Shown here: positions 7,391 through 15,853 of the stretch, piece by piece
Layout of the letters: the number at the start of each line of letters is the position of its first letter
Numbering within the stretch: position 1 is the stretch's first letter
NCBI GenBank assembly: GCA_019456405.1
Contig: WJXM01000029.1
Span: 1 to 34,724, forward strand
Source of the DNA: Ferrovum sp.
GTDB lineage: Bacteria; Pseudomonadota; Gammaproteobacteria; Burkholderiales; Ferrovaceae
Length of the DNA: 34,724 nt
Reading direction: 5' to 3'
The notes under the pieces: generated by a model
What the model was told of the DNA's origin: nothing
Database searches by the model: none
Seen by the model: only the letters and a program-made list of their open reading frames with translations
Translations under genes and position numbers: made by a program

Positions 7391-8800
7391 AACCATAAAC
7401 TCCTTTTCATTGTGGGTGCGACGAATGAGACGGTTTAGCGATGCTTTGATGGCAGCAGCGCGGGCGTAACTGGGTTTCTGTTTTGCCCGGCAACGCTGTA
7501 CTGCCAGATTGAGTAATGAGACTGGATAAGGCAGTCCTTCCAGAATGGAGCGCATGATTTCGCCGCCCAGGTTTGGCGGGATATTGTCGGCCTTGCTTTG
7601 TACCGCCAGTGACGTAAGCAAACGGAACAGGGACAAGTGTTTCGGGTCGTGCGGTGCTCTGGCAATTTTTATATCATCGAAATGACGAGCGATGCGCCGT
7701 GCCAGTTCTTGTGCTGGTGCTGTTTCCCAGAAGCGGATGGCGATGCGGGCAGCGTTAGGCGCGAGACCTAAAACATGGAAGCGGTCGTTGGCAGTCCCTC
7801 TCATAAACTTGCCGGACTGCACAGCTTGATACAGCACCTTGAGTGCATCCGTACCTCGGTTGGGGTCATCTTTGGGCGGTTCACCAAACAGATCGGGAAG
7901 TGCGTTTTCCAAGTCGTTGTCTTGTTCCGACCAAAACACAGTGGAGGCATCGCCGATCTGGATGCGTTGGCGGGAATCACGCGCGAGCAGGTGGTTGAGC
8001 GCAGTGGTGTAGGCGAAAGTGGCGGGTTTGCCCAGTGGCGCATTAGCACCGCGTACCTTACCGTAGGAGTTGAACGCATCCAGATTGAAAGAAACGATAT
8101 TTGCCCCGGAGGTTTGGGCGCCCCATACGCCTTTGATGGCGGGATGTAGACGCTCAATTGCCATGGGGCTGCCACTGACGAGGCAGATACCGTCAGGTGT
8201 TTCATCACTTGTTTGAGCAGTTGCGGCCACAATGGCGGGGCGTTGACAGACCAGTTCTATATCGCCTTGTAGACGGAAGGTCATAACCGGGTTGATGGCC
8301 GAAATATCTGGCCATGTGGGCAACGCTTTGAATTGATTGAGATCGAGATTGTCCAGAAAAGCCAGAACAGCGCAGATGCCTTGGTCACTCAATGCCTCAA
8401 CGGGTAGCGATTCGATTTTATTTCTGAACTTGGTTTGCATATCCTCCAGGCGCGCTAAATATTCCGTAACTTTGTCTTCACACTCTTTACCCCCTTTGCA
8501 TTTGCCTTCCAGTTTTTTGGCATCTTGTAAACCTAATATGTATTCGCTGTTATCCCAAAGTAGATTAGCTGCTACACCAGATGTCTTCTTTGTCCCTTGA
8601 GGCACAAGAAAACGTTGACCGATTTTTTTCTTGCCTTCGGTCGTGCGGGTGTCAGCCAGATTGACCAGCCGCCCCTCGGCGTCAATCTCGATGACGAAGG
8701 GGATTTCCTTTTCTTCTAGGCCGAAAGCCGGTAACCGCTCTTGTGGATCGGTGGAGCATTGACGGCGCTGATAGTAATCATTAAGCGCTTGCAGAATCAT
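7010..8800 (-). CDS. cas8c: Cascade large subunit Cas8c (Csd1 family)
   Basis: A 596-residue Cas8c, the large subunit that recognises the PAM and recruits Cas3 in type I-C Cascade. Family landmarks include the N-terminal [30 protein letters not shown] at about 223-239, and [10 protein letters not shown] at 283-292. The C-terminal part is helical and includes the region separately translated as Cas11c. Its ATG overlaps the cas5c stop by 4 bp and its stop overlaps the cas7 start by 4 bp, so the three Cascade genes form one coupled block. Length and motifs are normal for the family and no frameshift is apparent. Confidence 0.97.
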   Translation of the reverse strand: MILQALNDYYQRRQCSTDPQERLPAFGLEEKEIPFVIEIDAEGRLVNLADTRTTEGKKKIGQRFLVPQGTKKTSGVAANLLWDNSEYILGLQDAKKLEGKCKGGKECEDKVTEYLARLEDMQTKFRNKIESLPVEALSDQGICAVLAFLDNLDLNQFKALPTWPDISAINPVMTFRLQGDIELVCQRPAIVAATAQTSDETPDGICLVSGSPMAIERLHPAIKGVWGAQTSGANIVSFNLDAFNSYGKVRGANAPLGKPATFAYTTALNHLLARDSRQRIQIGDASTVFWSEQDNDLENALPDLFGEPPKDDPNRGTDALKVLYQAVQSGKFMRGTANDRFHVLGLAPNAARIAIRFWETAPAQELARRIARHFDDIKIARAPHDPKHLSLFRLLTSLAVQSKADNIPPNLGGEIMRSILEGLPYPVSLLNLAVQRCRAKQKPSYARAAAIKASLNRLIRRTHNEKEFMVMLDPTNVHPAYLLGRLFATLEKIQEEASPGVNATIRDRYYGAASSTPIAVFTTLLRLHNHHLGKLSKGRAVQMERLVGEIMGGLDDFPRILALPDQGRFALGYYHQRQAFFTKSDTTSTDNQEETK

Positions 8801-9462
8801 CCTCGTACCTCCTCGCTATCCCAGGCTGGCACGCTTACCACGCCATTTTCCAGTAGTGCACGGAAGAAACGGGGCTGTGGATCAGCAGGTTTGGTGAAAT
8901 CCAGATCGTGGAGCATGAAACCAAGTTCGCGGGTTTCATCTATCGATGCGGGTTCGACGGCAAGGTTTGTTACCGGCCGGAAGTACGCAGCAAACTCGCG
9001 GCAGCCAAGGTAGGGCTGGTTTACGCATTGCCCGCGGCTGGTGCGGCGTTCGAACATTTCATAATACTTATTTGCTTGTGCGCCGGGATCGCGTTCTGAG
9101 AAAAACTCCAGATCGGCATGAACACGATAGGCCACATCACGCAGAAATAACCCAGCGCGCTGTTGGCGATCGTCCTCAATGTTGAGTCCGAGAATACCTG
9201 TGCCGTTTTTTATTGCAGTTTCCACGTTGCGTGTGGAGATCACGCTGGCGACTTCGTTGCGGCGCAGATTGATCCAGCGGATGGGCTTGAGGACGTCGAT
9301 TTTGCGGATATGCCAGCGGATGGCTGGTTTCCACAAGATGGCTTCGAAGCAGGCACGCGCGGCGGAAGGCGTCATCACATCGTAACTCACACGCTCGACT
9401 TTCATTTCTGGGCGGGTGAAGCAGGCGAAGTCGCCGGTGAGTTCAAGACAGTAGGTCTTCAT
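8797..9462 (-). CDS. cas5: Cas5c (Cas5d), pre-crRNA processing endoribonuclease
   Basis: A 221-residue Cas5 of the I-C type. In this subtype there is no Cas6: Cas5 cuts the repeat RNA and holds the 5' handle in Cascade. Segments include the opening LELTGDFACFTRPEMKVER, the VMTPSAARACFEAILWKP motif, and KYYEMFERRTSRGQC followed by QPYLGCREF near the middle. Two adjacent ATGs exist (9465 and 9462). I chose the second because it sits about five bases after AAGGGAG. It begins a few bases after the cas3 stop and overlaps cas8c by 4 bp. The absence of any cas6 gene in the locus agrees with this role. Confidence 0.95.
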   Translation of the reverse strand: MKTYCLELTGDFACFTRPEMKVERVSYDVMTPSAARACFEAILWKPAIRWHIRKIDVLKPIRWINLRRNEVASVISTRNVETAIKNGTGILGLNIEDDRQQRAGLFLRDVAYRVHADLEFFSERDPGAQANKYYEMFERRTSRGQCVNQPYLGCREFAAYFRPVTNLAVEPASIDETRELGFMLHDLDFTKPADPQPRFFRALLENGVVSVPAWDSEEVRG

Positions 9463-9471
9463 CATTCTCCC

Positions 9472-11733
9472 TTATACGATGCAATTTGTTAACTTCGGTG
9501 GCAAGCCATCTGGATTGAGCCCGAGATCAGGATGATAGAGCCAGTCGCTGACCTGGACATACAAGCCGGGTATAGTTTCCTCTATATCGCCTTGTGACAG
9601 CAACTTCATGGCTTCCCGGCTATGGACGGTGACGGTGTAACGCTGGAGTTTACGCATCAGCCAGCGTTCGGGACCATTCTTTCTCAAGGTGTTCAGCAGT
9701 TCGTCCACCGTGTCGTCGTTTCCATCCAAACCGCAATAGCGGACGATGACGGGCGCGCTATCTTCGTCTTGGATGAACTTGAATTTTTCGGCGGCGGTGC
9801 GGAAGTTGACGGCCAACGTTTGTCCATCGACCTTGAGCAATTCACCAATGCCCTGCGCATCCAGATCGCAGGCGTGATAGAGCTTCTCAAAATAGCGGGC
9901 AAACAAGACGCGCTCCAGGGGCTTGCCGGTGTGGCCATGGAGCACGCTGCGGCAAGCGTCTTCGCCTTTGCGCAACAGACCGAGTGGCGCGGGTTGGGGT
10001 GGGACGAACACCACAACTTCGCCCTGCGTGCCATGTTCGGTCAACCGTCCTTCCCTGTTGCAGCGACCGGCAGCCTGGGCGATGGAGTCCAGTCCAGCGA
10101 GTGCCCGATAGACAGTGGGAAAATCCACATCGACACCGGCTTCGACTAACTGAGTACTGACCACGTGAGTGGGAATGCCGTCCTTGAGTCGCGCTTTGAT
10201 TTGCCGGATGGTTTGCGAGCGATGTTCGCCGCACATCAGTGCGGAGAGGTGCAAGGTACCTTCCGGCATCAACTCCCAAAGTTCGCGGGCATCTTTGCGG
10301 CGGTTGACGATGGCGAGCACGGAATCGTGCTGGCTGACTTCACTCGCCAGCGCGTCCCAACTCACAGGCGAGTTCCAGTCGGCGGGCAGGCGCACGTTGA
10401 CGCGTTCTAGGGCACGGTAGAGCGCATCCGGGTTGCTCATGATCTCGCGTACGTTGTCGAGACCACGCATGTTATTCCGTGCATCGAAGTATTCGCGGGT
10501 GGCCAATGCGGGTTGCGTGGCGGTGGAGAGTACCACGGTGACACCATAATGTTGGGTCAGCAGGTTCAAGACATCGAGAATAGGTTGCAGAAACTCCGGT
10601 GGCAGAAGTTGCGCCTCGTCCAGCACGACAACTGAGTCGACGATGTTATGCAGTTTGCGGCAGCGCGAAGTTTTGGCGGCAAACAGCGACTCGAAAAACT
10701 GAACATTGGTGGTGACGACAATCGGTACATCCCAATTTTCGCAGGCGAGGCGGCTTTTGCTGGTTTCTTTGTTGGGATCAGCTTCGGCGTTGCTGTGGTG
10801 CTCGATCACTGCTTCACCAAAAATGTTCCGGAAGATGTCTGCAGTTTGCTCGATGATGCTGGTGTAGGGAATGACATAAATGATGCGGCGTTTGTTGTGG
10901 CGCTTTGCGTGTTCCAGCGCGAAGGCCATGCTGGAAAGCGTTTTACCGCCACCTGTGGGTACGGTGAGCGAGAACAAGCCAGGTGCTTCATGGGCTTTCT
11001 CGCGGCACTGTCGCAGAATGTCAGCGCGCAACTGATTGACCGACGTGGGGTCCGCCGCGACTATTTTGCGCGCCATGAAACTATCGAACTGTTCGAGCAG
11101 AGTTTGGACATCAGGCCAGTTGCCGCGCTGCTCGGCCTTGCCTGCGTCCATGTAGGCTTCAGTGTCGAGGAAGTCGGCATCGACCAGACAGGAAAATAAT
11201 ATCCGCACCCACAAGGCGAAACCTTCTTTGCCACCCGGTATGGCGCGCAGATCAGGGGCAAATGTGCCGTGATCAAGAATGTCTGCAGACGGATGTTCGG
11301 CTAGGGCTTCGTTAAGCTCGTCGCGGCTATCTTGGCTGTCAAGACGAGCATCCAGCCCGCCAAACCAGTCATATAGCCCGGCATGATGTCCGGCGATGAG
11401 GTAGGCCAACACCCGCCCTTTCGCGCCAAAACGATCACAAGCCAACATCGCACCCGCAGTGGAGTGCGGGGCTTTGCTTGCCTCGCCCTTGATATGGGCC
11501 TCGGCATCGAAACCGCTGACTTTGCGAATGTAGTGCTGAAAGCGCAGGCGGTACTTGCCCAGATCATGCCACAACCCTGCAAGATGCGCCCAATCCTCCG
11601 CGCCAAATTTCTGGGCATGGCAAGCCGACAGCGCTGCTACACCGATCAGATGGTCAGTAAGGTCGTGCGGATCCCGCCAACTTCCATCTGGATTCTGGGC
11701 TGCGTGAGCGATAGGTCGTAATGTCTCTGACAT
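9472..11733 (-). CDS. cas3: Cas3 HD nuclease-helicase
   Basis: About 753 residues with both Cas3 activities in one chain; it unwinds and degrades DNA flagged by Cascade. In the numbering of the frame opened by the upstream TTG (11739), the HD domain shows HLAGLWHDLGK (H58-D59), PHSTAGA (H92) and the GHH pair at 118-119. The SF2 helicase shows PTGGGKT at 261-267, DEAQ at 374-377, STATQP at 405-410 and QAAGRCNR at 555-562. All catalytic motifs are intact. I prefer the ATG at 11733; the in-frame TTG two codons upstream would add two residues. Neither has a strong Shine-Dalgarno. It is the first gene of the cas operon. Confidence 0.97.
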   Translation of the reverse strand: MSETLRPIAHAAQNPDGSWRDPHDLTDHLIGVAALSACHAQKFGAEDWAHLAGLWHDLGKYRLRFQHYIRKVSGFDAEAHIKGEASKAPHSTAGAMLACDRFGAKGRVLAYLIAGHHAGLYDWFGGLDARLDSQDSRDELNEALAEHPSADILDHGTFAPDLRAIPGGKEGFALWVRILFSCLVDADFLDTEAYMDAGKAEQRGNWPDVQTLLEQFDSFMARKIVAADPTSVNQLRADILRQCREKAHEAPGLFSLTVPTGGGKTLSSMAFALEHAKRHNKRRIIYVIPYTSIIEQTADIFRNIFGEAVIEHHSNAEADPNKETSKSRLACENWDVPIVVTTNVQFFESLFAAKTSRCRKLHNIVDSVVVLDEAQLLPPEFLQPILDVLNLLTQHYGVTVVLSTATQPALATREYFDARNNMRGLDNVREIMSNPDALYRALERVNVRLPADWNSPVSWDALASEVSQHDSVLAIVNRRKDARELWELMPEGTLHLSALMCGEHRSQTIRQIKARLKDGIPTHVVSTQLVEAGVDVDFPTVYRALAGLDSIAQAAGRCNREGRLTEHGTQGEVVVFVPPQPAPLGLLRKGEDACRSVLHGHTGKPLERVLFARYFEKLYHACDLDAQGIGELLKVDGQTLAVNFRTAAEKFKFIQDEDSAPVIVRYCGLDGNDDTVDELLNTLRKNGPERWLMRKLQRYTVTVHSREAMKLLSQGDIEETIPGLYVQVSDWLYHPDLGLNPDGLPPKLTNCIV

Positions 11734-11805
11734 TTTCAAATTTTCTGGTGAATGGTGTAAATTCTACCCCCGCCCAGGCCCAAAACCTGAGCCTGCTACA
11801 ACCCC
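11734..11805 (-). promoter_or_regulatory. Upstream region of the cas operon with an inverted repeat
   Basis: Seventy-two bases between the WYL regulator stop and cas3. An imperfect inverted repeat, CAGGCCC at 11775-11781 with GAGCCTG at 11789-11795, could be an operator for the adjacent regulator or a small RNA hairpin with one G-U pair. Read leftward, a TAGAAT hexamer follows it and could serve as a -10 box, but no good -35 is found at the right spacing. The cas genes may also be co-transcribed with the regulator gene. Confidence 0.4.
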
Positions 11806-12771
11806 TTATCCATATTGGCCTCTGGCGCGGTCGAGTTGGATTTTGATGGATTCTTTCAACGCATCTGGCGCGATCACTTCCACATCCGGGCCGTATTTTA
11901 GGATGTCCATGATGAGTTCTTTGTCATTGGAATAGGGGACGCTGAGTTCATAGTGCCCATCGTCTACCCAGCGGCTTTGCTGGTCGGGGTGCCAGGTTTC
12001 GTCGGCGACCCAGCGGGCGCGGTGGGCGGTAAAGCGCAGGATGGCGGTGGCGATGGGTGGGCCTGCGAAGATGCCGTAGGCACTGGCGAGTTGGCGGTTT
12101 AAGGTGGAGTCGGGTAGGGTTTTGGCGGGCTTGTCTAGTGTGGTTGCCTGGCGGATACATTCGACGGCGAAGATACGCAAGTCCTTTTTTTGATGACACC
12201 AGGCATCGAGGTACCAGTTGTCGCGGTAGTGGGTGAGTCGTTGGGGCGAGATTTCGCGTTCGCTGGTTTGGCAGCGGTCGCGGTTGTAATATCGGATGAT
12301 GAGCCGTTTGCGTTGCAGTACGGCGCTGGCGACGCTTTGAAAGTGGCGCAGGTCTTTGGCGCGGGCGGCCATGGGTAGGATGCGGATGCGCTTGTGTGCC
12401 TCGCCGCTGCCGAGGTGTTCGGTTTGGAGGAGCGCGTCGATGCGGGTGCGAATCGGTGCAAGCGCGGAATCCAGCAGGCCGGGTTGAAGGGTTTGCAGCA
12501 GGTGATTGAGGGTGATGAGGGCATGGAGTTCTGCGCTGGTGAACCACAAGCCGGGCAGGGGGTGGTGGCCGTCTGCGGTGTCGTAGCGGTAGCCGTTATA
12601 TGCTGCGTCGAAGATGAGGGGCGCGCCGAGTTGGTTACGCAAATCGGCGATGAGGCGGGTGAGTTTGGAGCGGGAAATTTCCAACTCGTCTATCAATGTT
12701 TGGCGGCTGATGGCACTGCGCCGACCATCGAGCAGGCGGTGAAGCCGGTAGAGGTCGTCGGGTTTGCTCAA
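11806..12771 (-). CDS. WYL-domain transcriptional regulator (YafY-like)
   Basis: A 321-residue regulator. The N-terminal winged helix-turn-helix spans residues about 5-65 (RLHRLLDGRRSAISRQTLIDEL, then SRSKLTRLIADLR). The central WYL domain is marked by YRDNWYLDAWCHQ and a following region of the WYL type, and a C-terminal extension (WCX-like) ends the protein. WYL proteins often sense nucleic-acid fragments or nucleotides and commonly control CRISPR-Cas and other defence operons. It lies directly upstream of cas3 on the same strand with a 72-bp gap, so control of the cas operon is the natural inference. Whether it represses or activates cannot be told from sequence. Confidence 0.9.
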   Translation of the reverse strand: MSKPDDLYRLHRLLDGRRSAISRQTLIDELEISRSKLTRLIADLRNQLGAPLIFDAAYNGYRYDTADGHHPLPGLWFTSAELHALITLNHLLQTLQPGLLDSALAPIRTRIDALLQTEHLGSGEAHKRIRILPMAARAKDLRHFQSVASAVLQRKRLIIRYYNRDRCQTSEREISPQRLTHYRDNWYLDAWCHQKKDLRIFAVECIRQATTLDKPAKTLPDSTLNRQLASAYGIFAGPPIATAILRFTAHRARWVADETWHPDQQSRWVDDGHYELSVPYSNDKELIMDILKYGPDVEVIAPDALKESIKIQLDRARGQYG

Positions 12772-12786
12772 GGTGGCTTGCTCATT

Positions 12787-12900
12787 TCAAACTCGGAGTG
12801 ATCGGCAAGCCAGAATCTGACCGGTGTTTTTCATGTAGTCGAACAGACTGGTCGGCGTTTCGCGCTCAATGGGCACCAACTCGGCGGCATTGATATTCAT
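12787..12900 (-). CDS. Small hypothetical protein ahead of the WYL regulator
   Basis: A 37-codon frame starting MNINAAELVPIE. It is preceded by AAGGGA five bases before the ATG, a better ribosome-binding site than many of its large neighbours have, and it ends 15 bp before the WYL regulator. The sequence vaguely recalls the start of Phd/YefM-type antitoxins cut short, but I do not recognise it firmly. It could be a leader peptide, an antitoxin remnant or noise. In-frame ATGs further upstream (12927, 12933) are possible but lack a good site. Confidence 0.35.
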   Translation of the reverse strand: MNINAAELVPIERETPTSLFDYMKNTGQILACRSLRV

Positions 12901-12959
12901 GGCGGTCCCTTCGTGACCAGTAGACATGGTCATGTTAGTCGTCTCTTTAATTGAATGCA

Positions 12960-13043
12960 ACTCAAGTGCCGGACTGGAAACCGGATTCTGGTCTGACAAG
13001 AAGTTCAACGGCTGGCGTGCTGCTCAAAATTGCCGCTGTTCGA
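12960..13043. repeat. 84-bp direct repeat, copy 1
   Basis: This segment recurs in the same orientation at 14343-14426 with 79 of 84 bases identical and no gaps; the differences are at repeat positions 11, 30, 51, 54 and 58. The pair brackets the ATPase gene at 13073-14254. Within each copy a 22-base stretch, opening GACTGGAAACCGG, is an imperfect palindrome. I do not recognise it as an insertion-sequence end. A dispersed small element or a duplicated recombination site are both possible. Confidence 0.9.
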
Positions 13044-13072
13044 TGAGGCCGAATGGACCCACCTCGCAAAAC

Positions 13073-14254
13073 CTACAACCAATGCTCAATCGGCTGGCAT
13101 AAAAACTCTTCCACGGCGATGCCATCGCCTCCCACCAGCAACAATCTATCCGGCTTGAATGATTCGTTAAAGGCTTGCATGCCTGGCAATACCTCTTGTG
13201 CGCGGCCACTTTTAACTTCGATTGCAATCAGGCGGTGTCCAACACGCAAGACGAAATCGACTTCACGATTGCGGTCTCGCCAATAAAATACTTCGCATTT
13301 TCCAGCGGCAGCAGCATTGGCCAAATGCGCGCCTACCGCCGATTCTGTGAGCCGCCCCCAGTATTCACGGTCGGCTTGTGCTTCGTCGAAACGGTAGCCG
13401 GATAAGGCTGACAGTAACGCAGTGTCGAACACTTGCAGCTTGGGGCTGGAGCCGCGACTGCGCATGGCTTCTCCCGCGTATTTGGGGAAGCCGGTCAGCA
13501 TGCCTGCTGCGCCGAGCAATTCGAGATAATGTGCGAGCGTCGTGGTATTACCAGCATCCTGCAATTGCCCAATCATTTTGGTGTAGGACAGTATCTGTCC
13601 GGAGTAACGGCATCCCAGTTCGAACATGCGCCGCAGCAAAGCGGGTTTGTCCACCCGCGATAACAACAAAACATCCCGCGAGAGTGTGGTTTCGATGAGT
13701 GAGTCGCGCACATAGCGCACCCAGCGGTCGTGATCACCGATCAGCGAGACCGCACCAGGGTAGCCGCCGTAGAAGATGCTTTGCTGTACCGTCCAGCCAA
13801 AAGCCAGACGCATTTCTTCCGCCGACCAGTGTGGCAGGTGCAAAATCTCGAAACGTCCAGCCAGACTTTCCGAGAGTCCACGCTGGATCAATAATGGAGC
13901 AGAGCCCAACAAAATGACTTTGATCGGGCGTTTTTTGCGCGTGTCTTCATCCCACAGGCGTTTGACAGTTTCCGACCATCCGCTGACTTTTTGCACTTCA
14001 TCCAGCACCAGCACTGCCCCGCGCTCACCCTGCATCAGGCGAGCGATCTCCCATTGTTGGGCAATCCATTCGGCACCGCGCAACGTGGGCTCGTCAGCGC
14101 TGGCAATTTGCACCGGCAGACCGCTGGCTTCGCACACTTGCTGCACCAGGGTGGTTTTGCCGACCTGACGCGGGCCGGCGACCACTTGAATAAAGCGGCG
14201 CGGCTCGTCAAGGCGACTGGAAAGAATGACGAATTGCGAGCGCTGATAGGCCAT
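13073..14254 (-). CDS. AAA-type ATPase with DUF4143 C-terminal domain
   Basis: A 393-residue protein of the widespread ATPase-DUF4143 family. Walker A is AGPRQVGKT (around 26-34), Walker B is VLVLDEVQK (81-89), and a GSAPLLI sensor segment follows. The C-terminal domain ends with EVDFVLRVGHRLIAIEVKSG, whose D333, E346 and K348 match the spacing of a PD-(D/E)XK nuclease fold. These genes are common in accessory and defence regions, but their job is not established. It stands alone between two direct repeats, in the junction between the CRISPR locus and core genes. All visible motifs are intact. The biological function is unknown; only the fold can be named. Confidence 0.85.
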   Translation of the reverse strand: MAYQRSQFVILSSRLDEPRRFIQVVAGPRQVGKTTLVQQVCEASGLPVQIASADEPTLRGAEWIAQQWEIARLMQGERGAVLVLDEVQKVSGWSETVKRLWDEDTRKKRPIKVILLGSAPLLIQRGLSESLAGRFEILHLPHWSAEEMRLAFGWTVQQSIFYGGYPGAVSLIGDHDRWVRYVRDSLIETTLSRDVLLLSRVDKPALLRRMFELGCRYSGQILSYTKMIGQLQDAGNTTTLAHYLELLGAAGMLTGFPKYAGEAMRSRGSSPKLQVFDTALLSALSGYRFDEAQADREYWGRLTESAVGAHLANAAAAGKCEVFYWRDRNREVDFVLRVGHRLIAIEVKSGRAQEVLPGMQAFNESFKPDRLLLVGGDGIAVEEFLCQPIEHWL

Positions 14255-14570
14255 ATGACAATTTACTCAACAAGATGAGTAATTTTACACGTAGAGATTC
14301 GATTGTGCAAAATTGTACTCGTCCGCACAACAATTGGCTGACACTCAAGTGCTGGACTGGAAACCGGATTCGGGTCTGACAAGAAGTTCAACAGCCGGCA
14401 TGCTGCTCAAAATTGCCGCTGTTCGACACGCGTTGAGAGAGTGTTGTCAGTTCCACACCGTCTCCTTTCGAATTACAATTGGAACTCGAATTCTTTTTTA
14501 TCCTCAGTGATGGCTGCAACTGCAATGCCCGCTGGATACAATACGTTCTCACCCATCGATGAGGTTTTCC
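14255..14570. other. Intergenic junction between accessory island and core genes
   Basis: These 316 bp carry the second 84-bp direct repeat and otherwise no supportable gene. Towards the right, TACAAT at 14537-14542 could be a -10 box for the rhodanese-aroE-mtgA operon, but I find no matching -35. A short rightward open frame at 14313-14510 lies mostly on the repeat and has no ribosome-binding site. Confidence 0.5.
14343..14426. repeat. 84-bp direct repeat, copy 2
   Basis: This is the partner of the repeat at 12960-13043, in the same orientation and 1383 bp away start to start. It is the last accessory-looking element before the core operon that begins at 14571, so the pair may mark the edges of an insertion that carried the ATPase gene. 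Confidence 0.9.
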
Positions 14571-15023
14571 ATGTCCAGAATAGCTGAATTATTGAAAGTT
14601 GCCCAACAACGAGGGCGTGAAATCGGGTTGTCCTATGCAGGGGCGCTGCTTCCGTCCGAGGCTTTTGAACTGCTGAATCTGAATGCCCATGCGGTACTGG
14701 TGGATGTTCGTACGCAAGCGGAGTGGGACTGGGTCGGATCCGTGCCCGGAGCGGTGCATGTGGAATGGCAGTCTTATCCCATGGGCGTGCGCAACGAATC
14801 ATTTCTGGATACTTTGCGTGAACGGGTTCCTGAAGAGGCGCTGGTGCTCTTTTTGTGCCGTTCCGGTGCCCGGTCCCACGCAGCGGCGGAGGTGGCTACT
14901 TCCGTGGGCTGGACGGGATGCTACAACATCCTTCAGGGTTTTGAGGGGGATCGCGACCCACAGGGGCACCGCGGTCATCTGAATGGATGGCAGGCTGCCG
15001 GGTTGCCCTGGAAACAGAGTTGA
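14571..15023 (+). CDS. Rhodanese-like sulfurtransferase domain protein
   Basis: A 150-residue single rhodanese domain. D45 in VLVDVRTQAEW and the active-site loop CRSGARS (C96 to S102) are intact, so it can in principle carry a persulfide and transfer sulphur. The substrate is unknown. The ATG at 14571 is chosen because TGAGG stands six bases upstream; a second in-frame ATG at 14559 would add four residues. Its stop codon shares a base with the aroE start (TGATG), so the two are coupled. There is no signal peptide; it should be cytoplasmic. Confidence 0.9.
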   Translation: MSRIAELLKVAQQRGREIGLSYAGALLPSEAFELLNLNAHAVLVDVRTQAEWDWVGSVPGAVHVEWQSYPMGVRNESFLDTLRERVPEEALVLFLCRSGARSHAAAEVATSVGWTGCYNILQGFEGDRDPQGHRGHLNGWQAAGLPWKQS

Positions 15024-15853
15024 TGGATCGGTACGGGGTGATCGGACACCCGATCAGGCACAGCCGTTCTCCCGCCATTCATCAACATTTTGCTCTTCTG
15101 ACGGGACAGTCCCTCAGTTATGAACGGATCGAAGGAACACTGGAGGGTTTTGAAAGCGAGGTTGTCCACTTCTTTGCGGCGGGAGGGCTGGGTTTGAATG
15201 TGACCCTGCCCTTCAAGGAGCGCGCCTTCGCTTTGGCGGCGCAGAGATCACCGCGCGCTCAGGTGGCGCGTGCGGCCAACACCCTGGGGATGACGCCCGA
15301 GGGGAAACTTTGGGCCGACAATACGGATGGTGAGGGGTTGGTTCGTGATATGACCCTGAATCTGGGCGTGACCTTCGCGGGTTCACGGGTGCTGATCCTG
15401 GGCGCCGGAGGGGCCGCACGGGGCATCGTGCAGCCCTTGCTGAAGGCGGGGATCGCGCAACTGGATATCGCCAACCGGACTTTGATGCGGGCGCAGACCC
15501 TGGTCCGCGAATTGGAGTCGGTATCCAACGAAGTTCCCTGCCATGCGTTTTCCTGGAGCGAGATACCTGAGCACCCTTATGAAGTGGTCATCAATGCCAC
15601 GTCTACGGCGGTGGCAGGCGATATGCCCCCACTCCCGGCGACGTTATTCGACCAGAGAACACTGGCTTATGATCTGGGCTACGGCAAAGCTCCGACTCCG
15701 TTTCTGGAACTGGCCAGTCAAGCAGGAGCAGGCCAGACGGAGGATGGATTGGGGATGCTGGTGGAACAGGCTGCCGAATCCTTCTATTTGTGGCGCGGCA
15801 TACGTCCCCCCGGCGCAGAGGTATTACGCGCGCTGCGCGCCGCATGTCACTGA
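15023..15853 (+). CDS. aroE: Shikimate dehydrogenase (NADP+)
   Basis: A 276-residue AroE reducing 3-dehydroshikimate to shikimate in aromatic amino acid synthesis. The N-terminus MDRYGVIGHPIRHSRSP holds the shikimate-binding serines. NVTLPFKE carries the catalytic lysine and NTDGEGL the catalytic aspartate. GAGGAARG is the NADP-binding loop. The start at 15023 overlaps the rhodanese stop; an upstream in-frame ATG would add an unlikely leader. Its 3' end overlaps mtgA by 10 bp. Length is normal for the family. Confidence 0.96.
   Translation: MDRYGVIGHPIRHSRSPAIHQHFALLTGQSLSYERIEGTLEGFESEVVHFFAAGGLGLNVTLPFKERAFALAAQRSPRAQVARAANTLGMTPEGKLWADNTDGEGLVRDMTLNLGVTFAGSRVLILGAGGAARGIVQPLLKAGIAQLDIANRTLMRAQTLVRELESVSNEVPCHAFSWSEIPEHPYEVVINATSTAVAGDMPPLPATLFDQRTLAYDLGYGKAPTPFLELASQAGAGQTEDGLGMLVEQAAESFYLWRGIRPPGAEVLRALRAACH

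Noticed and set aside
14313-14510. 65-codon rightward frame covering the second 84-bp repeat
   Set aside because: It has no ribosome-binding site, and the copy-1 repeat is not part of a comparable rightward gene; most of it is the repeat.
144-14570. Self-targeting spacers or a CreA-like degenerate repeat in the cas region
   Set aside because: Reading by eye I found no spacer matching elsewhere in the window and no partial repeat outside the array. A program search of the whole genome would be needed to exclude it.
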